Made by a program: the position numbers and the translations under genes
Notes under the pieces: model-generated
What the model was told of the DNA's origin: nothing
The model's input: only the letters and a program-made list of their open reading frames with translations
Databases searched by the model: none
Shown: piece by piece, positions 23,073-31,837 of the stretch
Position numbering within the stretch: position 1 is the first letter of the stretch
Layout: each line of letters begins with the position of its first letter
DNA from: Gelatoporia subvermispora B
Taxonomy: Eukaryota; Basidiomycota; Agaricomycetes; Polyporales; Gelatoporiaceae
DNA: 64,000 nt
Direction of reading: 5' to 3'
NCBI GenBank assembly: GCA_000320605.2
Contig: KB445794.1
Span: 725,837 to 789,836 of the forward strand

Positions 23073-23513
23073 ACCCCCCTACTTATAATACCGTAGACGT
23101 CACGAGAACCCCCTCATGTACTTTGCTCTCGTCTTCGTAATGACTGTCTTCTAGTGCATTATACACCGCTGCACCATACCATACAAGTATTATATCCAAA
23201 CGTAAAAGCAATTTCCATCTCACTGGCGAGGTCCCGGTCCTCACTGACATGCATCGCGAGATTCCACTGACGTGACCCGGTTCTGACCCAAAGCGTATAT
23301 TTTGCACAGCCAAATAGGAACGTCATGACGACATGGTACGACAGGGTGCGACCCCTGTGGACAATCTAGAACTTAGCACTTGACATTGAACGTTGGACCA
23401 CGACTTCAAGTCTGTTTGATTTATCATAGCAAGTCAATGCGGGGCGGCACAAAATCTATCGCAAAGTCTCCACTACTCCCTCCCAGCGTTGAACAGGTCC
23501 GCTCAAATATACA
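23073..23513. other. Intergenic
   Basis: Separates the mucin-like gene from the tocopherol-cyclase-like gene on the same strand. No feature is visible beyond short AT-rich patches. Confidence 0.45.
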
Positions 23514-24581
23514 ATGAAGAGGTTCTGTCGCAAACAATTTGCGCGCAGAGACCATTTCGCACCTCATCTCAACTCTGGTTTCGAGGGTTACTACTGCAGA
23601 GCCCAACTAGAAGACGGGAGTACCATCGCGATCATCCTCTGTTCTGTCAACACCGCAAAACATCGTAGGAACTACATACACTGCTCTCATACACCTCTTG
23701 ATCCAGAGCCTTCCGGAAGCGGCTTCAAGTACGACATGTACCCGGAGTACTTTGGAATAGAGACCCAAGAACCCGCTTCAGATGGCTCGATACCATTCTC
23801 CATCAATGTTCCTGGATACGGGGGGATAGAAGTCTCTCCGACGACTGTGAAGCTCAATCTCAAAATTCCGGGGGAGGAGATCGAAGTTCGTCTCGAGCTA
23901 CTGAACAGGATCCAATGGTCTACCTCCACCCCGATCGAAGGCCCCATGGGAGCCTACGCGTATCTTTCGCGCATTCAACCACTCAACTGGCACGTATATT
24001 CCACGGGCAGCGATGCGTACTACACGATCATCACAGCAGGACACACCCGCACAGGCAACGCCGTTGCGCATCTCGAAAAGAACTGGGGAAGATCTTTCCC
24101 AGCCGGTTGGATCTGGTGTCAAGCATTCGAATCGGACGGAAGGCGACTGTGCCTCGCGGGCGGGCGTGCCCTTCCAGGCGTGCAAGCGTATCTCATAGGC
24201 TACCGCTCTCTCCGCCTCACCTGGGACTTTCGGCCGCCGATCACGGCGTTCCTCGGCTGTATTGGAAGCCCATGGATTAGTATACAGCGTGATAGCCGCG
24301 AAGGATGGGTTCGTCTTCGAGTCCGCGGCCTCAGGCGGAAGCTCGTAGTGAATGCTGAGGCGCCAATTGACACATTTGTAGGGCTGTCATGTCCACTTAG
24401 GGACGGACATGAGCCCCACTATGCATTCGAGAGCTTCAATGCGCAGGTCTGGGTAGAAGCATGGACGCGGAGGTGGCCATGGCAAAAATGGGAATGCATC
24501 GAGGAGGGTCTGTGCGGCGGGCCAGCTGCCGCTTTAGAATTCGGGGGTTCTTTTTCTCACTTCGTAGAGATTCACCAGTAA
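23514..24581 (+). CDS. Tocopherol-cyclase-like domain protein, intronless
   Basis: Single open frame of 355 aa. It resembles the tocopherol cyclase-like/lipocalin-type family. The best match is the central HLEKNWGRSFPAGWIWCQAF block (family pattern H-x-KNWG-x-xFP-xx-WxWxQ), with GAYAYLSRIQPLNWHVYSTG before it and YAFESFNAQVWVEAW near the end. Plant and cyanobacterial members close the chromanol ring of tocopherols. Fungi are not known to make tocopherol, so the substrate here is open. Most nearby genes have several introns and this one has none, which fits retroposition or horizontal gain but does not prove either. There is no signal peptide. The ATG at 23514 (MKRFCRKQF) is the only in-frame start that includes the whole domain. 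Confidence 0.72.
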   Translation: MKRFCRKQFARRDHFAPHLNSGFEGYYCRAQLEDGSTIAIILCSVNTAKHRRNYIHCSHTPLDPEPSGSGFKYDMYPEYFGIETQEPASDGSIPFSINVPGYGGIEVSPTTVKLNLKIPGEEIEVRLELLNRIQWSTSTPIEGPMGAYAYLSRIQPLNWHVYSTGSDAYYTIITAGHTRTGNAVAHLEKNWGRSFPAGWIWCQAFESDGRRLCLAGGRALPGVQAYLIGYRSLRLTWDFRPPITAFLGCIGSPWISIQRDSREGWVRLRVRGLRRKLVVNAEAPIDTFVGLSCPLRDGHEPHYAFESFNAQVWVEAWTRRWPWQKWECIEEGLCGGPAAALEFGGSFSHFVEIHQ

Positions 24582-24941
24582 TACCTATGGCATGGTGATT
24601 ATAGACCAGTCGATGGACTGGATATGCAGGCTCTTTGGAACGGTATATAGCGTCAGTTTGAACCCGGATGGATGTAGCTCTTCATGGCGGAATTGTATAC
24701 CATGTATACCAATGTATACCAGATACCAGATACCAGATACTGGGAACGCTGATATTTATATCCTCTTGTTGGCATCTATCCTATTGAGTGCAACCATACA
24801 TGCTGCACTAACCGACTCAACGCGGCCAGACGCGAACAGTGCGGGCTACAAGTCCGTCTGAGAAAAGTCCGCGCCTGTTGCCTACCCACCCGCCAATAAG
24901 CTTCCACATGTAGCCAAACCCAGAACCACGACACGACTCAT
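24582..24941. other. Intergenic with short tandem repeats
   Basis: Convergent 3' ends of the tocopherol-cyclase-like gene and the DUF2408 gene. It contains the repeat listed separately. No gene is seen. Confidence 0.5.
24690..24741. repeat. Short tandem repeat (GTATACCA / GATACCA)
   Basis: Imperfect direct repeats of GTATACCA (three copies with spacers) run into GATACCA units (three copies). It is a small simple-sequence array in a 3' flank. Confidence 0.8.
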
Positions 24942-27900
24942 CTATTCCTGCGATCGCTCATCGTCTGAGGAATCGAAGGTGTACTCCTCATCCTCCTCGA
25001 CGTCCTCGTCCTCTTGCATCGATTCCTTCAGCTGAGAATAGTTCAGAGTTATTGTCTGATAATGCCATATAGTTACGGGTTGCTCACCATTTCAAGAAGC
25101 TCGTGGCACTCGTTAAGATGCGCCATGACAATACCCTGACCTTCCGGTATCGTGCCATCTACGCCGACAAATTTGCCGTCCTTGCGCATGGAATCAATCT
25201 GATGCAGAGCAAGCTGATACGGGTAGAGGTCCCTAGGGCTGAAAGGTCCTCCGTATTTGAGCACCTCGTTGAGGCACTTCTTCACCGTGGACAGCTTGTT
25301 AGCCTGCATAACTTGTCAGCATAGCGCCTTAGGCGTCAGTGAGAAGCACGCGTACGATAGGCATGAGCTCCTCCGATACTGGCTCACTAGACGAGAGCAG
25401 CCGGTAGATGAGTCCATAGCACCGCCGTAGTAGGTAAAGGAGGACCTAAGCAGTTACATCAGCGCTCGTTCACGGATGAACGGCACGAGAGCTCGCACGT
25501 ACATATTGTCCGGCCGGCCGGTTCCCCTCCGAGTCTACAAATTTCCCATCCACGCGCATCTTGTCGATCTCCTGCAGACTTAAACTGTAGTTCCAGAGAT
25601 CCGTCTCGCGTAGGCTCCATCGGTGGGTCAGGACCTGCCATGTTCGTCACGATCAGCGCCGACGCAAACAGGAAGGACATTGGTTGTGTAATTACCAAGC
25701 TCTCTAGCTCCTTCCTGATCTCGCTTAGCCTGTCGTATATTGGCTTGAGTGACGAAGCAACGTTTTTGGACTCGTCCTGCGCTCGGATTTCTTGCACAAT
25801 ATCAAAGCACTCTTCAAGCAGAGAAGAGCAGACGGCTTGAGAGGCAGGGACCATGCCTCCAGGGCCGAGGAACTTGCCATCCACACGTTTCCTGATATCC
25901 ACAGCCGAGACGTTGCATTGCCAGAATTGTACGTGTGCAAGATACAGAAGCACAGATCAGATGACATGAGAGGGGAAAGCGATGATGCGATGAATGGTAA
26001 GAGACAAATCCAATAAAGAAAATGCTCTGAAAGTGAATAACGGTTAACCTATACCTACGAGCGAACAAAATACTCAACGAATCTATCTTCCGGAGTTCCT
26101 CTTGCAGAGGCTTGAGCTCCGCTTTTACACGAAGCACATCCTTCTCTTTCGGTGGTATCTCGGCCTTTGGGGTGCTTTCATTGGTTGGTGTCTTAGCCTC
26201 TGACTCGGCAATTGGTGTTGAAAAAGACTCTGGCGTTGGAATGCCCTCGGGTGTAGGCATGTCATCTTCCGACTGTAGCCTAACAACAGGTGGGAGAGCA
26301 ATCACGGGCTCATGTGCAGAAGCTTCATTAGCTGCGGCACCCCGGGCCGCCTCCTTAGCTGCAAGAGCTACCAGCTGCCGTCGAATGGTAACGAGACGCT
26401 CATGTATTGGAATGAGTTCCGGAGAGAGGACAGCTAGAGAATCCAGCAATTCTCGAAGGATGTTCTCTGTAAGAAGAGATGGCTGTTAACGACACAACGC
26501 TAAATACAGGCAGTATGTGCTTACCGCAATCGTTGAGCTGTCTCTCGAGTAATTTGATCATACCCACTGGGTGCTTCCCGCTCTCGACGTCATGTTGGAG
26601 GATCTGGCTGCAACCGTGGTTCGAATTAGCAACCGAATCGGAACCAGAGGACACTGATTATGACAGGCAGAAACCTCGTCACACAAGTTCTAACCTATCT
26701 GGCAATGAGTCGAATTCCCGAACTGCATACTCGCTGTGCACATAAGCCGCACAACGGAAGCAGTAAGTCGAGCCAAGACCGCAGACGAGTCAAACGAGTA
26801 GTAGCACATCTGACACGCACCGTAATTCAGCAAGTCGCCGGTGAAAGGGTGCAAGGTCGGATTCGTTGTAGATGCCAGACTCGTTCATGTGGTCAAGGAT
26901 TTGCTGTCGCATGGCCATTAGCGCTAAGTTCAATGGGTGGTAGGAATCGGGCGAAATGAAGAGTGAGGATATATATGCGAAATCCGGAGCCGAACTCCAG
27001 GATTACCGAGGGAATGTTGACCACGGGGAATTAAGAAATAAGCTCCGTTTACGACAGTGTGTCCTCATATCGGTGAATTCACCACATCCCGTTGGAGTGG
27101 CACCGATTGCGCGACGCGCGAGACAGGGCGGGGTCAATACTTCAGGTTCCTATCCGCGTCAAGAAGCATCACCGGATAAGGAACGCGGGCCCTCCCAAAC
27201 CGACGATCTCCCATTCTGGGTGGGCGCGTTCGGGAGCGACCACTCCACCTGGGTATATACGAGACGATATCCCGGCCATGATGAGACCCGAGGAAGACAT
27301 CATAGACAAGAGCCGTGGATTCGGGGGTCATGACATATTGATAGCGCCGCACTTAGAGTGCCCCCTCTCTGCTGTGCACCGGAACTCGGAGCGCAATTGC
27401 CTGAGGAAAGCCTATCCTTGAGATCCAGGCAAACTCCATCAGAGCCCTAAAAGTTGCGCTGTCTTCCGGTGGTCCAGGCAGTACAAACCTCGGGAGAATA
27501 CAGGGCAGCTAAGCGACAATGGGCACAAACACGGGCCGAGGGGATATGCCATAAACTGTAAATCGGCCGAGAAGACACTCACCCGCATGCTTGCTATCTG
27601 GCTGTACGTAGCTGGGCATTCTCGCGTCCTCCCGATAGTGAGGAAGAACAGCGAGAGGAGGTTGAACACATCTGCGAGTGTCGTGTCGAGGCGATTATTG
27701 TACGTGGTGTGATCGTCTCGGACTTCGTTCAGGCGGGTGACTGCATTGCATTAGGCAAGCGAGTGGCGAAATGTAGAGCATATATGGCGCAGATCGGGAC
27801 AGGCGAAGGCATCGTGGACACAGTACGGCATCAGAGTGAGGAGCGCGTTTATGAGTTCCATGACTCTTTCTATGGCAGAAAAAGTGCACACCTTGCTTGA

Positions 27901-28165
27901 CGATCGCACGGTACAGCGAGTCGACCTCCGAAGCTTTAATGTATTCTCCTCTGTCCTTCTTCAGGGCAGTGAGGCGGTTGCGGATACTGAGTCAGAAACC
28001 ACAGCATATCAATGAGGATCCAGCACTCCGCGAGTCTCCCGCGATATCACGTACTTCACGACTGCCTCGAGGATAGGCAACTCTATAAGCACAGCGAGAT
28101 CAACCCGGAGCACTCTGCAATTCAACAAAATCATCCGCACCTTCCTGCGCAACGGGGGCAGACAT
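24942..28165 (-). CDS. DUF2408-family fungal protein
   Basis: Conserved fungal protein of unknown function, about 540 aa. Exons 2–12 (minus): 27986–27892, 27740–27583, 26903–26821, 26733–26695, 26607–26525, 26466–26055, 25891–25696, 25604–25503, 25445–25356, 25303–25088, 25031–24942; phases agree. Family-typical blocks are IRNRLTALKKDRGEYIKASE, VTRLNEVRDDHTTYNNRLDT, SMR|QILDHMNESGIYNESDL, RKRVDGKFLGPGG and MRVDGKFVDSEGNRP. The related RKDGKF(V)G unit recurs in the C-terminal half, so the protein may be built from two repeats. The tail is acidic (DEDVEEDEEYTFDSSDDE). A first exon starting MSAPVAQEGADDFVEL at 28165 is likely, but every GT donor there gives phase 0 or 1 while exon 2 needs phase 2. 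The intron between 27582 and 26904 is 679 nt. The exon 6 donor (GTATAG at 26054) was chosen for phase. Confidence 0.78.
26904..27582 (-). other. Long intron of the DUF2408 gene
   Basis: 679 nt between a GTGAGT donor after SMR and a GCGACAG acceptor before QILDHM, about ten times the local intron length. It contains an 72-codon minus-strand open frame (27134–27352) with no recognised family. It may carry an insertion; I see no terminal repeats or target duplication. Confidence 0.6.
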
Positions 28166-28490
28166 CGCGAGTTCGTATTCTGGTGAAAATGAGTGTCGTG
28201 GATAATCCTGCGCTTAGCGTCGTCGCACGCGATGTCAAGACCGTCGCGGTCGTTGTTCGAGTCGATTGTGTTGTGGCTGCTAACCGTTGCCGGACGAATG
28301 ACTAGGGTCTAGACTAGGCGCTCGCCCAAGCGAGACGTGACGATCGCTACACGTGGTCATCACGTGCATGCATTGCTACAACCGGGGAATGTTCCCACGG
28401 CTGATACTTTATCTATCTGAACAGCCCTTGCCCAGAACAGCCACCACGACCTCCCGACTGCCGACTCATCTGAACACACATCTATCAGCC
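28166..28490. promoter_or_regulatory. Divergent promoter region, DUF2408 / tropomyosin
   Basis: 325 bp between two divergently read start codons. Two CACGTG-like palindromes lie near 28350–28370 (ACACGTGGTCATCACGTGCATG). ACTTTATCTATC near 28406 may serve as a TATA-like element for tropomyosin. Assignments are by inspection only. Confidence 0.4.
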
Positions 28491-29185
28491 ATGGAGAGAA
28501 TCAAAGAGGTATGTCGCTTACTATAGACGCGTCGATGCAGCTAATGTGTCGTTATATGTGCCGATCGCACTCTTAGCGCCTCCAATCCCTCCGCCAGGAA
28601 GCTGACAACGCCATCGCCCGCGCCGAGGAGGCAGAGGCGAAGAACAAGAAGCTGGAGCAGGTTATATTGGAGAAAGACCAGGATATTACATCACTCAACC
28701 ACAAGCTGTCCGTGATGGACGGCGATCTCGAGAAAGCGGAGAGCAAGCTCGCGGAGGCAAAGGCCGCGCAGGAGGAAGGCGACAACAGCAAGAGCCAGAA
28801 CGAGGCCCTTAATCGGAAGATACAGCTGTTGGAGGAGGAGCTCGATGCTGCGGACAAGAACCTGAAGGATGCGATGGAGAAGTACGTAAAGTTGCGGCGC
28901 TGCGAGTGACAGATCATTGACGCGTATGTCGCACCCAGGTTGAGGCAGGTCGATGTCAAGGCGGAGCACTTCGAGCGGCAGGTCCAGCGGGTCGAGCAGG
29001 AGCGCGACCAGTGGGAGAAGAAGTACGAGGTCAGTGATACTTCATGGATATACGTCGCTCGGGTCGGACGCGTCGTCGCGTGCTACTGCTGATCGTTCTT
29101 CCTCGTCTTATAGGAAGCGCAAACGAAGTATCGCGAATCCCAGGCACAACTGGACGAGCTGGTGTCAAGCATGGAAGGACTCTAA
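28491..29185 (+). CDS. Tropomyosin (Cdc8/Tpm-type)
   Basis: Actin-filament-stabilising coiled-coil dimer needed for actin cables and the cytokinetic ring. The protein is 161 aa, the same length as fission yeast Cdc8 and budding yeast Tpm2. It begins MERIKERLQSLRQEADNAIA and is one continuous heptad array to the end (VSSMEGL). Exons: 28491–28508, 28577–28881, 28939–29029 and 29114–29185; phases agree. Exon 1 codes only six residues, a common arrangement in fungal tropomyosin genes. Skipping the second splice gives a short read-through frame to 28909 and is not the real end. Confidence 0.93.
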
Positions 29186-29510
29186 TCTGCATCTCGTGTT
29201 TCATTGTACATTCCGCAATCCAGCTACGCATGTGGCTGCGTCCCACACTTCGATATCCCCTCATAATCTCACCGTCAAGACCATATAGGTACTCGTGCGT
29301 ATGCTGCCTCTGAGGACTTCTCTGGTTCTGTAGTCTCGTCGAGTAAATTCAATTGGAAATGGAAATCGTCAATCGAGCTCATCGTTCGTGAGGTTGTGTG
29401 GTCTGTAACATGGGTTATCTCCGTCCTACCAGTACACCCGTGACATGATTAGAGATACAACAAACTGCATACAGGTCTCTTCAGCACACGACATCGTTCC
29501 GGAGTACTAC
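29186..29510. other. Intergenic, convergent 3' flanks
   Basis: Lies between the 3' ends of tropomyosin (+) and the methionine sulfoxide reductase gene (–). No feature is seen. Confidence 0.45.
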
Positions 29511-30236
29511 TCAAGCCTTGTTGTCCTCGGTAAAGTTCAACGAGATGGAGTTGACGCAGTGACGCTCATCCGCTACGAGCCGGTCAGCGTGAATCATGAC
29601 AATATGTCCGCTCGACTCACTGGGAGTAGGGAAACCTTCTCCCTTGAAGACGTGCCCGAGGTGCCCTCCGCAAGCCACACAGGTGATCTCCGTACGCGTC
29701 CTGCCCAACGAGCGGTCCTCCTGACGATTGACAGCGCCGGGAATGGCTATCGCGGCCGTGTGTCAGGCGAGTTCAATGCAACTGAATCGTGCTGGCTCAC
29801 CATCAAAGAATGCGGGCCAACCGCAGCCACTGTGGAACTTGGTGGTGCTCTTATACAGCGGTGTGCCACATCCGGCACAGGTGTAGACACCCTGGCCCTC
29901 GAAGTTCTCGTACTTGCCTGTTCCTGGAGCCTCCGTGCCCTTCTGGCGCAGGATGCGGAACTAATGAAATAATGCGTTCGATTACCTATACGTGATTACA
30001 GCCTAAGGTAGGCGCACCTGCTCCGGCGAGAGAATTGCCTGCCATTCGCTATCGCTCTTCTCGGCGTTGGCGGACATAGCTTTATGTGCTGTAAAGCGGA
30101 AGTATCGGAGGTTGGAGATCGGTAAATGTGGGTTTGTAAGTGTTGCTCGCCGCAGAGATGTTGCTCTCAGGGTAAAAGATGGGTGGGCCTTTATAGCAGC
30201 TGCCGCGACACGAATAGGTGAGAACGCAAAGGTCAT
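29511..30236 (-). CDS. Peptide-methionine (R)-S-oxide reductase (MsrB)
   Basis: Reduces methionine-R-sulfoxide in proteins. The two zinc CxxC pairs are CAGC and CVACGGH. The catalytic cysteine sits in [13 protein letters not shown] near the C-terminus, and [11 protein letters not shown] is the substrate-site motif. Exons: 30236–30018, 29960–29801, 29746–29621 and 29572–29511; phases agree, 188 aa. The conserved core begins at the internal ATG at 30077 ([20 protein letters not shown]), giving 135 aa. The upstream 53 codons are rich in Arg, Ser and Thr and lack acidic residues, so they look like a mitochondrial leader. A TATAAAG lies at about 30189–30195, downstream of the first ATG and upstream of the second, which suggests a second transcript for a cytosolic form. 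Confidence 0.9.
30188..30197 (-). promoter_or_regulatory. Possible internal TATA box for a short MsrB transcript
   Basis: GCTATAAAGG on the minus strand lies 112–120 bp upstream of the internal ATG at 30077 and inside the putative leader coding sequence. It is a good TATA match; use in vivo is inferred. Confidence 0.35.
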
Positions 30237-31217
30237 AGCCTGTTTCCGTACAGGATGATGCGAGCAGCCCTCGGAGAGTCGCAAGCAAATCACATGATCA
30301 TGTCCATCTGGCTACTTACTGTACTTACTCTAAATCTAGCAATTTCACTGATGCTCTTGGTAAGAAGTGAGTTCTTTCCTCGTGTCCCTGTGGTTACGTC
30401 CCTGGGTATTATTCACGTCTCGCACAGGATGTTGATGCATTGAAACCTCGGATCGCGAAGGCTGTAAGGGCTGGATGACTTCATCCCTCCAAATGGGGCA
30501 GTTCGGCTACCCGGGCTTTGCCGAGACACTCAAAATCAAGGTGCGTTAATTTTCTAGTATTGAGACTCTCTCCCTCACAATCGACGCTGTGACCTTTCTT
30601 CGCACAACATTTACTTACCTCTCCCTCGTATGTTCGACTGTGGGCAAGCTGGCATTTCTCATTTCAGATCGTGTCTCATTCTACACTGTGAAATCACGCC
30701 GTGTATATCTACGTCCCGCACGTACATCCCATCGTCGAGGCGTTAAACAACGCGGCAAGAGTTATTTTCGTCCCAGCAGAACGTCTACCTTGGCCTTCTC
30801 ACCGGGTTGATGCTTTGATTGGACGGGACATTATTCATCCAGGAGGAGTATTCCAGGCATTTGCCTACCGCGATGTATATTATGTATGTGCTGTCCACGA
30901 ATGCATAATACTCGTGCCGTCCATGTCATGTCTGTATGCGTCAATTATGTATATGTGCACTTTGGACATCTATAATATCCATTCGATGAATAACGCCTAG
31001 TGCGTGAGGTCGCTCAGGCTCATTGTCACGAGAGCTTCTTTCACGAATCTACAAGACGGATCAGAAAAGAAATCACACACAACAAGGCTATCATCTGTAG
31101 TGTAGTTTCAGTGCAACCGTACAATGAATCTCGTTTGCAAGTTATGCCGCTGAAGACAATTGCTGGGACTTGCACAAAGCATCTAGCAAAATGATGCATA
31201 AATACTGAGACCCGTAG
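30237..31217. other. Unassigned stretch between MsrB and U6
   Basis: About 1 kb. On the plus strand, 30430–30541 reads protein-like (KPRIAKAV, then MTSSLQMGQFGYPGFAETL after a one-base shift) and ends at a GTGCGT donor-like site. No consistent gene could be built. The rest is AT-rich. Confidence 0.4.
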
Positions 31218-31259
31218 GTCTACCACTCCGGGAAAGCGTGTCATCCTTGTGCAGGGGCC

Positions 31260-31290
<31 letters not shown>

Positions 31291-31316
31291 TTCGTATGTC
31301 ACCCCGAAGGGGACAC
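31218..31316 (-). ncRNA. U6 spliceosomal snRNA
   Basis: The minus strand carries the U6 signature. A 5' stem-loop CCCCTTCGGGG is followed by AAATTGGAACGATACAGAGA, the ACAGAGA box at 31276–31270, then AGATTAGCATGGCCCCTGC and AAGGATGACACGC, which form the AGC triad and internal stem-loop. No intron interrupts the conserved core. The 3' end is approximate: after GACACGC the sequence is TTTCCCGGAGTGG…CCTACGGG, which can fold into a CCCG/CGGG stem, and a TTTT run lies further down near 31191. The length of about 99 nt is usual for U6. Transcription would be by RNA polymerase III. Confidence 0.95.
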
Positions 31317-31837
31317 TATACAGTGCGAGAGGAAAAGAGATATTGGAGGACTCTTGCATTTCGTTCGTTCCGCGGGTCTGCTCTCAGGCGACGGCACGCG
31401 TCGGCACCTGACCTGGTTGTGATCACTTTTCTCTCACCACGTGGTGTAAACGCGTGAGGGTACATTCGCCTGGTTTAAGACGCGACCACCATCACCCTCG
31501 TCAGCCGTCGATCGACCGTGCTCATGTATTCCGAAAGTCTAAAACAACTTGCATGTGTTGACTTTGCTATGACCAGCCGCAGTCCGAATCATTATGTCTG
31601 ACGGGTGATTCCGTCCTCCCAGCCTCACGGAGTATAAATACAGCGGTATATCTCTCAATTCACCATTCTGTCTTTGATCTCTTACTTTCACTACCCATTC
31701 TCTTGGCCCAGGAGGTCTATACCTGCTTTCGTTTTGTTATACCCTTGCTTTCCTACTTGCTTTCGCATTGCGACTGTGTCGTCGTAGCCTTCCGTCTTCG
31801 TGCATACCCTCAGTCGTACTCTTCATACACCGTCGAC
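31317..31837. other. Divergent upstream region, U6 / secreted repeat gene
   Basis: Holds the U6 upstream region and the promoter of the secreted protein gene. No other gene is supported. Confidence 0.45.
31633..31640 (+). promoter_or_regulatory. TATA box of the secreted repeat protein gene
   Basis: TATAAATA lies 198 bp upstream of the ATG at 31838 and is followed by a C/T-rich leader. This is a strong consensus match and suits a highly expressed secreted protein gene. Confidence 0.6.

Noticed and set aside
24690..24741. CRISPR-like repeat
   Set aside because: Units are 7–8 nt with no spacers, in a eukaryotic 3' flank; it is a simple repeat.
26821..26918. ATG at 26918 as the start of the DUF2408 protein
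   Set aside because: The upstream exons 27986–27583 join it in phase inside a conserved block, so this ATG lies in the intron end.
30430..30800. A gene between MsrB and U6
   Set aside because: The protein-like segment needs a one-base shift and has no partner exons with matching phase.
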